From Oryzobacter telluris (GTDB lineage: Bacteria; Actinomycetota; Actinomycetes; Actinomycetales; Dermatophilaceae), in assembly GCF_043099285.1 (NCBI RefSeq), contig NZ_CP170723.1:2356001-2420000 (forward strand): a DNA stretch of 64,000 bases, in the 5' to 3' direction. Under the pieces are notes generated by a model. It was not told where the DNA came from. It saw only the letters and a program-made list of their open reading frames with translations, and did not search any database. Made by a program: the position numbers and the translations under genes. Below are positions 40,805 to 48,650 of this stretch, in pieces; the first letter of the stretch is position 1, and each line of letters starts with the position of its first letter.

Positions 40805-42969
40805 GCATCGCCCCCGGACAGCACGGTCGACAGGTCGTAGGAGACCGGCTCGTCGAGCTGCTCGTAGGTGCAGTCCTGCGGGTCCTTGTCGGGACGCCAG
40901 CGCACGAACTGCGCCGTGTGCCGGAACCGGACCCCTTCCATGTGGTCGTAGCGGACCTCGACGACCCGCTCGGGGCGCAGCGGCGTGAAGGAGAGGTCCT
41001 TGCCCGCGGCCCAGCGGCTGCCGGCGGCGTTCTGGGGGGTGCGGTTGCCCTCCTCCTGCTTCGCCCACGCCCACGGGTGGTCGTCGAAGTCGGTGACGAG
41101 GGGCTGGAGCTCGTCGAAGAGCTCCTTGCGCCGCGCCATCGGGAAGGCCCCGATGACGCCGACCGAGACGAGCGTGCCCTCGGGGTCGTGGATGCCGAGC
41201 AGCAGCGAGCCGATGACGTCGTCGCCCGACTTGTGCGTGCGGTACCCCGCGACGACGCAGTCGGCGGTGCGCTCGTGCTTGATCTTGAGCATGGTGCGCT
41301 TGTCGGGCTCGTAGGTGCCGTCGACCGGCTTGGCGACGAGGCCGTCGAGCCCGGCGCCCTCGAACGCGGTGAACCAGCGCCCGGCGACCTCGCGGTCGGC
41401 GGTGGCGGGCGTGAGGTGGATCGGCGCCTGCGCGTCGGCGAGGGCCTGCTCGAGCAGCGCGCGCCGCTCGGCGAACGGGCGGCCCATGAGGTCGTCGTCG
41501 CCCAGCGCCAGGAGGTCGAAGGCGACGAAGCGGGCCGGCGTCTCGACCGACAGCTTCTTCACCCGGCTCGCCGCCGGGTGGATGCGCTGGCTGAGCAGGT
41601 CGAAGTCGAGGACGTCCTCCCCCGGCCGCACGACGATGATCTCGCCGTCGACGACGCACCGCTCGGGCAGGTTGGCCAGGGCCGCCTCGGCGACCTCGGG
41701 GAAGTAGCGGGTCATCGGCTTCTCGTTGCGGCTGCCGATCTCGACCCGGTCGCCGGAGCGGAAGATGATCGAGCGGAACCCGTCCCACTTCGGCTCGTAG
41801 ACGACCTCGGTGCTCTTCAGGGCCGCGGCGTCGAGCCCCTTGACCGGCTTGGCGAGCATCGGCGGCACCGGCGGCACGACCGGCATCCCCCACTCCTCGC
41901 GCAGCGCGGCGTCGCGGTCGGCCTTGGGACCCATGTACTCGTCGTCGGCCTTGTCGGTGCGGCGCTTGCTCGGCTGCACGCGGGGCGGCTCGCCGGGCAT
42001 CTTCGGGTAGTCGGGCGGGAAGTTCAGCTCGCCCAGGCCCCGCTCGGCGACGTCCTCGTCCCACAGGGCGATGGCGGCGGCGACGTCACCGACGGCATCG
42101 TCGATGTCGGCCCACGCGTCACCGCGGTCCTCGAGGACGTCGGGCACGGTGAGGACGGTGAAGTCGCCGGGGCTGACGGTGGACAGCTCGGTCCAGGACA
42201 CCGGCATCGACACGGGGGCGCCGGGCAGCGGGCGCGGGCTGTACGCCGAGGCGATGGTGCGGTCGCGGCAGGCCTGGTTGAAGTCGACGAACACCCGCTC
42301 GCCGCGCTCCTCCTTCCACCACGAGGTCGTGACGAGGTCGGGGAGGCGGCGCTCGAGCGCCCGGGCGATGCCGATGACGCCGTGCCGCACGTCGAGGAAC
42401 TCGTGGGTGGGGGCGATCCGGGCGAACACGTGGACACCCCGGTTGCCGCTCGTCTTGGCCCACCCGGTGAGGCCGATCTCGGCGAGCAGCTCGCGCAGGG
42501 CGTGCGCGGCCTCGACGGCGTCGGAGAAGGTGCGGCCGGGCTGCGGGTCGAGGTCGATGCGCAGCTCGTCGGGGTTGTCGTTGTCCGCGGTGCGCACCGG
42601 CCAGGGGTGGAAGGTGATGGCGTTCATCTGGACGGCCCACACGGCCGCGGCGACCTCGTCGACGACGATCTGCGCGTGCCGCCGCCCGCTGGGATAGCGG
42701 CAGCTGACCGTGCGCACCCACTCGGGCATCCCCTTCGGAGGATTCTTCTGGTAGAACTCCTCGCCGTCGATGCCCTCGGGGAAGCGCTGCAGGGTGACCG
42801 GCCGGTCGCCGATGTGGTGGATCAGCGGGTCACCGGCCGCCACGACGTACGCCGCGAGGTCGCCCTTGGTGATCCCGGCGTCGGGCCACATGACGCGGTC
42901 GGGGCTGCTGAGCCGCACCTGTCGCGGGCCGTCGGGCCCCTCGACCTCGATCACCTGGGCGTCCGCCAT
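40801..42969 (-). CDS. ligD: ATP-dependent DNA ligase LigD (polymerase-ligase fusion)
   Basis: 722 residues. The N-terminal ~300 residues are the primase-like polymerase domain: VTLQRFPEGIDG, metal-binding RIDLDPQPG (D139, D141), and SGNRGVHVF. From about 365 comes the ATP-dependent ligase domain with nucleotidyl lysine in EPKWDGFR (K394), FDLLALG and KIKHERTADCVV. It joins double-strand breaks by non-homologous end joining with Ku. The phosphoesterase domain found between these domains in mycobacterial LigD is absent. No ku gene is in the window. TAGGGT stands 6 nt before the ATG (42976-42981, complement), so the message is likely leaderless. Confidence 0.95.
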   Translation of the reverse strand: MADAQVIEVEGPDGPRQVRLSSPDRVMWPDAGITKGDLAAYVVAAGDPLIHHIGDRPVTLQRFPEGIDGEEFYQKNPPKGMPEWVRTVSCRYPSGRRHAQIVVDEVAAAVWAVQMNAITFHPWPVRTADNDNPDELRIDLDPQPGRTFSDAVEAAHALRELLAEIGLTGWAKTSGNRGVHVFARIAPTHEFLDVRHGVIGIARALERRLPDLVTTSWWKEERGERVFVDFNQACRDRTIASAYSPRPLPGAPVSMPVSWTELSTVSPGDFTVLTVPDVLEDRGDAWADIDDAVGDVAAAIALWDEDVAERGLGELNFPPDYPKMPGEPPRVQPSKRRTDKADDEYMGPKADRDAALREEWGMPVVPPVPPMLAKPVKGLDAAALKSTEVVYEPKWDGFRSIIFRSGDRVEIGSRNEKPMTRYFPEVAEAALANLPERCVVDGEIIVVRPGEDVLDFDLLSQRIHPAASRVKKLSVETPARFVAFDLLALGDDDLMGRPFAERRALLEQALADAQAPIHLTPATADREVAGRWFTAFEGAGLDGLVAKPVDGTYEPDKRTMLKIKHERTADCVVAGYRTHKSGDDVIGSLLLGIHDPEGTLVSVGVIGAFPMARRKELFDELQPLVTDFDDHPWAWAKQEEGNRTPQNAAGSRWAAGKDLSFTPLRPERVVEVRYDHMEGVRFRHTAQFVRWRPDKDPQDCTYEQLDEPVSYDLSTVLSGGDA

Positions 42970-43037
42970 GACCCGACCCTACTGAGCGGCACCGACGTCC
43001 CGGGAACCAACGGCGCGCTCGTACTGTTGGCACCACC

Positions 43038-43472
43038 ATGACGATGAAGCCCACTGACCGCGAGTACACCGTCGACCGCACCGAGGAGGAGTGGAAGGCG
43101 CAGCTCTCCCCGGACGAGTACCAGGTCCTGCGCCAGGCCGGGACCGAGCGCCCCTTCACCGGCGAGTACACCGACACCAAGACCGTCGGCGTCTACGCCT
43201 GTCGGGCCTGCGGGTCCGAGCTGTTCGCCTCCGACACCAAGTTCGAGAGCCACTGCGGGTGGCCGTCGTTCTACAGCCCTCTCGCCGGCGAGAGCGTGGA
43301 GTTCATCGAGGACCGCTCGCTGCCGGGCCGCCCCCGCGTCGAGGTCCGCTGCGCCAGCTGCGGCAGCCACCTCGGCCACGTGTTCGAGGGCGAGGGCTAC
43401 GACACCCCCACCGACCAGCGCTTCTGCATCAACTCCATCAGCATGACGCTCCGCCCGGCCGACCAGGCCTGA
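43038..43472 (+). CDS. msrB: peptide-methionine (R)-S-oxide reductase
   Basis: 144-residue enzyme repairing methionine-R-sulfoxide in proteins. Zinc ligands are two CxxC pairs (C55/C58 in CRACGS, C105/C108 in CASCGS). The substrate-binding CGWPSFY and the catalytic cysteine in RFCINS (C130) are present. The length is typical. TACTGT lies 10 nt before the ATG, implying a leader of only 3-4 nt. It ends next to palindrome copy B (43500-43560). Confidence 0.97.
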   Translation: MTMKPTDREYTVDRTEEEWKAQLSPDEYQVLRQAGTERPFTGEYTDTKTVGVYACRACGSELFASDTKFESHCGWPSFYSPLAGESVEFIEDRSLPGRPRVEVRCASCGSHLGHVFEGEGYDTPTDQRFCINSISMTLRPADQA

Positions 43473-43499
43473 CGCCAGACGCCTGTCCTCCTCGCACTT

Positions 43500-43560
43500 C
43501 GTGCGACTTGAGGGCGGTTTCCGGGCGGTCTCGCGCCGGAAACCGCACAGAAGTCGCACG
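43500..43560. repeat. interrupted palindrome, copy B of the dispersed inverted-repeat family
   Basis: Outer arms CGTGCGACTT (43500-43509) and AAGTCGCACG (43551-43560) are identical to copy A at 4752-4812. Inner arms GCGGTTTCCGG (43514-43524) and CCGGAAACCGC (43536-43546) are perfect. It lies between convergent msrB and a DinB-type gene and can serve as their terminator. Confidence 0.75.
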
Positions 43561-43571
43561 AGGTCGGGGGT

Positions 43572-44144
43572 TCAGGGGCGCCAGGCGGGGTCGCGCCCGA
43601 TGAAGCCGAGCAACCGGTCCTGGGCCGGGGCGTCGTCGGGGACGGGGACCCGCGGGCCGTACTGGCCCGAGGAGCGCAGGATCTCGTCGATGGGCTGCAT
43701 CCCCTGGAACATCTGCTCGCAGGTCTCGGCGTCGAGGGTGTCGTCCTGGCCGGTGGAGCGGGCCAGGTCCCACGTGTGCATGAAGACGTCGGAGACGTAG
43801 AACTGGTCGATGGCGCGGGCCAGCGGGTGGTCGCCGGTGTGCGGGTTGGAGAACGTCCGCTCGTCCGTGGCCGGGTCGTCGAGGATCCCCTGCACCTGGT
43901 CGGCGTGGCTCGCCCAGGCGCCCGCCGGGTCCTCGTCGACGGTGGGGCCGGGGGCCAGGCGGATGCCCGCCCCGCCGGCGAGGAACGCCGGGAACCACTC
44001 GACGAGGTGGCGGACGACGTCGCGCGCGGCCCAGCCGTCGACCGGCGCCGGGGCGTCCCAGTCGGTGGCGCCGCGGGTGAGCTCGGCGAAGCGTCCGGCG
44101 ACGGCGCGGTGGCGCTCGGCCGGCTCGCTGGGCAGGCCGCTCAC
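43572..44144 (-). CDS. DinB/mycothiol-enzyme-fold protein (TIGR03086-like)
   Basis: 190 residues of the DinB/maleylpyruvate-isomerase four-helix fold. Typical elements are WAARDVVRHLVEWFPAFLAG with a metal-type histidine and VSDVFMHTWDLARSTG with a second HxxD pattern. These enzymes are thought to be mycothiol- or metal-dependent, but this member's substrate is unknown. GTG at 44144 overlaps the upstream SRPBCC gene stop, making it the third gene of an ArsR-controlled operon. Confidence 0.82.
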   Translation of the reverse strand: MSGLPSEPAERHRAVAGRFAELTRGATDWDAPAPVDGWAARDVVRHLVEWFPAFLAGGAGIRLAPGPTVDEDPAGAWASHADQVQGILDDPATDERTFSNPHTGDHPLARAIDQFYVSDVFMHTWDLARSTGQDDTLDAETCEQMFQGMQPIDEILRSSGQYGPRVPVPDDAPAQDRLLGFIGRDPAWRP

Positions 44145-44626
44145 AGCTCTCCCGCCTCGAGCATCGCGTCGATGGCGGCGTACCCGTCGGTGACGCCCTT
44201 CTCCATCCCGCTGGCCAGCCAGGCGTCGCGGTCCTCGAACGAGTCGCACAGGCTCTGCGCGTGGAGCAGGGTGCGCCCGTCGCCGAGGTCCTCGAAGGTC
44301 AGCGTCTCCAGGGCGACGCCCTCCGGCTGGCCCTCCCAGGTGAAGGTCTGCACGATCCGGCCCTCGGTGACCGTGTGGAAGCAGCCGCGAAAGCTCGTCG
44401 AGAAGTCGTCGCGCCCGGCGGTGTAGCGCCACGAACCACCGTCGCGGGCGTCCCAGTAGTCGATGTCGGCGCCGATGTCGGCCGGCCCCACCCAGCGGGA
44501 GAACAGCGCGGGGTCGGTGTGCGCCCGGAACAGCTGCGCCGGGGTGGCGGCGAACTCGCGGTAGATGTGGATCATGGGCACGGTGGCGTCGGCCTCGATG
44601 CGGGCCTGCGTCCTCGTCGTCGTCAT
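44141..44626 (-). CDS. SRPBCC/AHSA1-type protein
   Basis: 161 residues with the START-like helix-grip fold. The N-terminal signature is YREFAATPAQLFRAHTDPALFSRWVGP; central GGSWRYTAGRDDF and C-terminal GMEKGVTDGYAAIDAMLE are family-typical. AHSA1-like genes next to ArsR regulators form common two- or three-gene units of unknown function, as here. The ATG overlaps the arsR stop (ATGA). A cavity protein binding a small hydrophobic ligand is the usual inference. Confidence 0.85.
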   Translation of the reverse strand: MTTTRTQARIEADATVPMIHIYREFAATPAQLFRAHTDPALFSRWVGPADIGADIDYWDARDGGSWRYTAGRDDFSTSFRGCFHTVTEGRIVQTFTWEGQPEGVALETLTFEDLGDGRTLLHAQSLCDSFEDRDAWLASGMEKGVTDGYAAIDAMLEAGEL

Positions 44627-44991
44627 GATGCCTGTCCTTCCTTCTCGTCCTGCTGCGGCAAGGGGTCCCCGTGGGCGTCGAGCCCGGCGAGCACGGCGTC
44701 GAGGCGCTGGTAGCGCTCCTCGGCCTGGCGCCGGTACCGCTCGATCCACTTCGTCATGAGGTCGAACACCTCGGCCTCGAGGTGCACCGGGCGGCGCTGG
44801 GCCTCCCGGCTGCGGCTGACCAGGCCCGCGTCCTCGAGCACCTTGAGGTGCTTGGAGACCGCCTGGAGCGAGACCTCGTACGGCTCGGCGATGGCGTTGA
44901 CCGTCGCGTCGCCGACGGCAAGGCGCGAGACGATGTCGCGCCGCGTCGGGTCCGCGAGGGCCGCGAAGACCTTCGAGAGCTGGTCGGTCAT
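44623..44991 (-). CDS. ArsR-family transcriptional regulator
   Basis: 122-residue winged-helix repressor. The HTH is NAIAEPYEVSLQAVSKHLKVLEDAGLV, preceded by FAALADPTRRDIVSRL. No metal-binding cysteine pair is present, so it is not a metal sensor. It is the first gene of an ArsR-SRPBCC-DinB operon. AGGAGG lies 5 nt before the ATG at 44991. Its promoter is bracketed by two identical-arm operators (45005-45020, 45051-45066), indicating autorepression. Confidence 0.93.
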   Translation of the reverse strand: MTDQLSKVFAALADPTRRDIVSRLAVGDATVNAIAEPYEVSLQAVSKHLKVLEDAGLVSRSREAQRRPVHLEAEVFDLMTKWIERYRRQAEERYQRLDAVLAGLDAHGDPLPQQDEKEGQAS

Positions 44992-45004
44992 GCCGGCCTC
45001 CTGT

Positions 45005-45066
45005 TCAACCATGTGGTTGAGGAGAATCTAGGCCGCCGCTGACGGCGTCGTCAACCCTGCGGTTGA
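45005..45066 (-). promoter_or_regulatory. arsR operon promoter with two operators
   Basis: TCAACC-ATGT-GGTTGA (45005-45020) and TCAACC-CTGC-GGTTGA (45051-45066) have identical arms and start 46 bp apart. On the minus strand, TTGACG (45049-45054) overlaps the distal site and, after 18 nt, TAGATT (45025-45030) abuts the proximal one. The geometry fits cooperative repression by the ArsR protein. Confidence 0.85.
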
Positions 45067-45128
45067 GGAAGCCTGCCGAGCCATCCGCCGCCCTCCCTCC
45101 CGGTCCCTGCCGCCCCTGTCGTCGAGAG

Positions 45129-45174
45129 GAGGCAACACGCACGGGATCGGCGCCGACCGCCTGCGTGTTGCCTC
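45129..45174. terminator. 13-bp inverted repeat with nested palindrome
   Basis: GAGGCAACACGCA (45129-45141) and TGCGTGTTGCCTC (45162-45174) are perfect arms; the loop holds the palindrome TCGGCGCCGA. The right arm covers the stop codon of the minus-strand kinase-like gene, for which it is probably the terminator. The outer GGCAACACGC is shared with the palindrome at 59019. Confidence 0.7.
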
Positions 45175-46156
45175 ACCTCGTGGCGGTGACCGCGGCGCGC
45201 AGGCCGGCCCACGCGGTACGGGTGTCCTCGTCGTCGACGTGCGGGGCGTGCAGGTCGCGGACGTACACCGCCACGTCGGCGAGGTCCCAGCGCAGGGCGT
45301 GCGCCTCGAGGAGCGCGTCGTCGAGGGCGACGCCGGTGCCCCCCTCGTACCGGCCCCGGATGGCGGGGTCCTCCCCCACCACCCGCCACAGGTCCCGCTC
45401 GGGCGGGGCAAGGAGGACGGTGTCCCAGTCGACGAGCACGACCCCGTCGTCCGGCGTCACCATCGTGTTGCCGCGGTGCGGCTCGCCGTGGGTGAGGACG
45501 AAGCGCGTGCGGTCCGCGCCGGCGACCAGGGCGTCGTACCGGTCGAGCAGGGCCCGCACGGTGTCGGCGTGGTCGCGCACCAGCTCCCACGCGTCGGCGG
45601 CGAACGGCCCTGCGCCCCAACGGGGTCCGGGGTCGTCGAGGTGGGTGCGCAGCTCGTCGGCGAGCGGGACGGTGAGGTCGTCCTCCATCACGTCGTCGCG
45701 GCACCCCTCCATGGCGTGGAGCTCGACGAGGCGGTTGACGACCGCGTCACGGTGTGCGGCGTCCTCGTACGGGCCCCAGCCGAAGGTGTCCCCCTCGACC
45801 CCCGGGTGGAGCGCGAGGGCGAACGACTCGTGCAGCCGCAGAACGACCGAGCCGTCGTCGGAGCGGACCGGCGCCACCACCCATCGCAGGCCCGCACCGT
45901 GGAGGGACGCGGCCGTCGCGAGGGCAGCCCGCAGCCGCGCGAACGGCGCGTCGAGCGGCTCGTCGTGGTGGCGGCGGCGCGTCCTCAGGTCGTCGGCGGT
46001 CGCGAACCAGCGGCGCCCGGAGGCGTCACGGACCCACCAGTGGTGGCTGCCGAACCCGACGGGTGCGTGCATGATCCCCTCGACGTCGAGGTCCCACCCC
46101 CAGATGAGGGCGGCCGCGACCTCGGCGTCGGCGAGGTCCTCGGGAGGCGTGAACAC
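45173..46156 (-). CDS. APH-like phosphotransferase family protein
   Basis: 327 residues of the aminoglycoside phosphotransferase fold. Brenner's motif is THGEPHRGNTM and the metal site VDWDT. N-terminal FATADDL and the helical lobe are less conserved. Substrate unknown; it is not similar to the kinase-like gene at 17825 beyond the fold. The GTG start has TAGCGT (46163-46168, complement) 6 nt upstream and no Shine-Dalgarno, indicating a leaderless message. Confidence 0.85.
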   Translation of the reverse strand: MFTPPEDLADAEVAAALIWGWDLDVEGIMHAPVGFGSHHWWVRDASGRRWFATADDLRTRRRHHDEPLDAPFARLRAALATAASLHGAGLRWVVAPVRSDDGSVVLRLHESFALALHPGVEGDTFGWGPYEDAAHRDAVVNRLVELHAMEGCRDDVMEDDLTVPLADELRTHLDDPGPRWGAGPFAADAWELVRDHADTVRALLDRYDALVAGADRTRFVLTHGEPHRGNTMVTPDDGVVLVDWDTVLLAPPERDLWRVVGEDPAIRGRYEGGTGVALDDALLEAHALRWDLADVAVYVRDLHAPHVDDEDTRTAWAGLRAAVTATR

Positions 46157-46204
46157 CCCGCCACGCTAGCCACGCCAGTCGGCCTGCGACCCCCACAACC
46201 CCGC

Positions 46205-46250
46205 CGTGAGTGCGGAAGTGGTGGCCGGGGCGACCACTTCCGCACTCACG
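46205..46250. terminator. perfect 18-bp inverted repeat downstream of hemQ
   Basis: CGTGAGTGCGGAAGTGGT and ACCACTTCCGCACTCACG are perfectly complementary around a 10-nt loop. It lies 20 nt beyond the hemQ stop on the minus strand and about 40 nt upstream of the next start. No U-tract. Confidence 0.75.
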
Positions 46251-46269
46251 GGAGGGGGTGGTGGGAGCG

Positions 46270-46995
46270 TCAGCGCTGGCGGTGGACCAGGGTGCGGATC
46301 GGCACGCGAGGGCCGGTGTAGAAGGGCACCTCCTCGCGCACGTGGCGGCGCGCGCCCGAGGCCCGCAGCTCGCGCATCAGGTCGACGATGCGGTGCAGCT
46401 CGTCGGCCTCGAACGCGAGGATCCACTCGTAGTCGTTGAGCGCGAACGAGGCGATGGTGTTGGCCCGCACGTCGGGGTAGTCGCGCGCCATCTTCCCGTG
46501 CTCGACGAGGAGGTCGCGGCGCTCCTTGTCGTCGAGGAGGTACCACTCGTAGGACCGCACGAACGGGTAGACGCAGATGTAGTCGCGCGGCTCCTCGTCG
46601 CTCATGAAGGCCGGGATGTGGCTCTTGTTGAACTCCGCCGGGCGGTGCAGCGCGGCCACCGACCACACGGGGTCGAGGTGGTCGCCGTAGGCCGTGCGCA
46701 GGAACGCGTGGTAGGCCTCCTGCAGCGCCTCGATGGTCTCGGCGTGCCACCAGACCATGACGTCGGCGTCGGCGCGCAGGCCCGCGACGTCGTAGGTGCC
46801 GCGGACGACGACGTCCTTCTCGGCGAGGTCGGTGAACAGCTCCTCGACCTCGGTGGCCAGGGCCGCGCGGTCCTCGTCGGCGAGCGGCTCGGCGACGGCG
46901 AAGACCGACCACATCGCGTAGCGGATGGTGTCGTTGACCTCGCGGATGCGCGCGGCTCCCGGCTTGGCGGGGGCGGGACGGGTGGACTCGGTCAT
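46270..46995 (-). CDS. hemQ: coproheme decarboxylase HemQ (ChdC)
   Basis: 241-residue chlorite-dismutase-fold enzyme that decarboxylates coproheme to haem b with peroxide in the coproporphyrin-dependent pathway. The family pattern includes MWSVFAV at the start, VMVWWHAET, YICVYPFVRSYEWYLL, and FALNDYEWILAFE, with a C-terminal VPFYTGPRV. Fused or missing parts are not seen. The ATG overlaps the hemY stop (ATGA), so HemY and HemQ are translationally coupled. Confidence 0.95.
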   Translation of the reverse strand: MTESTRPAPAKPGAARIREVNDTIRYAMWSVFAVAEPLADEDRAALATEVEELFTDLAEKDVVVRGTYDVAGLRADADVMVWWHAETIEALQEAYHAFLRTAYGDHLDPVWSVAALHRPAEFNKSHIPAFMSDEEPRDYICVYPFVRSYEWYLLDDKERRDLLVEHGKMARDYPDVRANTIASFALNDYEWILAFEADELHRIVDLMRELRASGARRHVREEVPFYTGPRVPIRTLVHRQR

Positions 46996-48437
46996 GAGGG
47001 CTGCTCTCCTGGGACGGTGGCGAGGGTGCTGAGGGTGGTCAGGTGATGGACGGTCGCGGCCGCGACCCGAGCGGCCGACGCGACGACGGCGGGGACCCCG
47101 ACGCCGTCGTAGGCGGCGCCGGCGACCTCGAGGCCGGGGACCCGGGCGACGTCGGCCCGCACCGCGGCGACGGCGTCGACGTGGCCGACCGCGTACTGCG
47201 GCAGTCCACCGCCCCACCGCTGCACGTGCGCGTCGACGACGGAGGGGACCGCGCGGCCGAGGGCGGCTGCGACGTCGGCGACGGCGAGGGCCACGAGGTC
47301 GGCGTCGTCGCGCTGGAGCACGGCCTCCTCCCGGGCGCGGCCCAGCGAGGCGCGCAGGTGCACGAGGTCGGGATCGAGGGCGCCGGTCCAGGCCCACTTG
47401 CGGAAGCTGAACGTGGCCGCCTTGATGGCGCGGCCCTCCACCGGCGGGACGAGGAAGCCGGAGCCTTCCACCTCGGCGAGGTCGGCCCGCGGCACGGCGA
47501 GGGTGACGACGGCGGTGGAGGCGGTCTCGATGCCGGCGAGGCGTTCGGCGGCGATGGGCGCGTGGTCGGCGAGGAGTCGGGACGCCGGCGCGGGCGGCAC
47601 ACAGAGGACGACGGAGTCGGCCTCGACCGTCTCCGGTGACGCGGCCGACCCGACGACGAGGCGCCATCCGCTCGTGGTGCGCTCCAGCGCCCGGACGACG
47701 ACGCCGGTGCGCAGGTCGGCGCCCAGGTCCCGAAGGGCGTCGGCCAGGAGCTCGGGCAGGCGACCGACCCCGCCGACGATGCCGGCGAAGGGGGGCCGGC
47801 CGTCGGCCGTGGACGGCGCGGACGTGGGGGCCAGCAGGCTCTCGCCGCGGGTCGCGCGGTCCCAGAGGACGGGCATCGTGGCGCGTAGCGAGAGTCGCTC
47901 GGCGTGGCCCGCGTAGACGCCACCGAGCAGGGGCTCGACCAGGCGGTCGACGACGGCAGACCCGAGCCGGACCGCCACGTACTCGCCGACGGACACGTCG
48001 TCCTCGAGAACGTCTGTCGGCCAGGGCTGTTCGTGACGCAGCCGGTCGACCTCGCCGTCGGTGAGGACGCCGCGGGCGCCGTCGGGGTCGGTGGGGACGC
48101 CCATGAGCGTGGCCCTGGGCAAGGGGTGGAGCGACCCGCGGGACCAGATGGAGGCCGAGGTCGTGGCGGGGGTCGTGAGGTCGGCCCCGCCCCCGACGCG
48201 CTCCACGAGGTCGACGGCCTCGGGGCGCACGGCGAGCAGCGACTCGGCGCCGACGTCGACGCGATGGCCGGCCACGTCCTCGAGCCGGAGCTTCCCGCCC
48301 AGGCGGTCACTGCCCTCGAGCACCGTCACGCGGGCTGACGGTGCGGCATCGAGAACGCCCAGCGCGGTCGCGAGTCCGGCGACACCACCCCCGACGATCA
48401 CGACGTGGGCGCCGGTGGGGACGGCCGGTGGCGGCAT
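46992..48437 (-). CDS. hemY: coproporphyrinogen III oxidase, HemY/CgoX type
   Basis: 481-residue FAD enzyme oxidising coproporphyrinogen III to coproporphyrin III, as in other gram-positives with HemQ. The dinucleotide-binding GGGVAGLATALG lies near the N-terminus, followed by VLEGSDRLGGKL; the C-terminal FAD motif is PGLEVAGAAYDGVGVP. It precedes hemQ with a 4-nt overlap. It is annotated HemY/HemG in older schemes as a protoporphyrinogen oxidase. Confidence 0.93.
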   Translation of the reverse strand: MPPPAVPTGAHVVIVGGGVAGLATALGVLDAAPSARVTVLEGSDRLGGKLRLEDVAGHRVDVGAESLLAVRPEAVDLVERVGGGADLTTPATTSASIWSRGSLHPLPRATLMGVPTDPDGARGVLTDGEVDRLRHEQPWPTDVLEDDVSVGEYVAVRLGSAVVDRLVEPLLGGVYAGHAERLSLRATMPVLWDRATRGESLLAPTSAPSTADGRPPFAGIVGGVGRLPELLADALRDLGADLRTGVVVRALERTTSGWRLVVGSAASPETVEADSVVLCVPPAPASRLLADHAPIAAERLAGIETASTAVVTLAVPRADLAEVEGSGFLVPPVEGRAIKAATFSFRKWAWTGALDPDLVHLRASLGRAREEAVLQRDDADLVALAVADVAAALGRAVPSVVDAHVQRWGGGLPQYAVGHVDAVAAVRADVARVPGLEVAGAAYDGVGVPAVVASAARVAAATVHHLTTLSTLATVPGEQPS

Positions 48438-48484
48438 GCGCCCAGTCTCTCAGGGGCAGGCACGACCGGCCGACGCGACCCCTG

Positions 48485-48564
48485 CGTGACCGCGGCCTGA
48501 CGTCCTCGTGACCGGGGAGACCGGTCCGTGACCGCCGTGACCCACCTGGTCCGCACTCGTGACC
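48485..48564. promoter_or_regulatory. cluster of five CGTGACC direct repeats
   Basis: CGTGACC begins at 48485, 48507, 48527, 48536 and 48558, all on the plus strand, with spacings 22, 20, 9 and 22. The cluster fills the region between hemY (minus) and the DUF4349 lipoprotein gene (plus). Near-helical-phase spacing suggests binding by a response regulator. Confidence 0.5.
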
Positions 48565-48650
48565 ACATCGAGACCCGTCACCGGGAACCGAACCACGAGG
48601 CTGGGCGCCCCAGACGCAGCACACCACCCGGATCGACGAAGGAGTCACCC

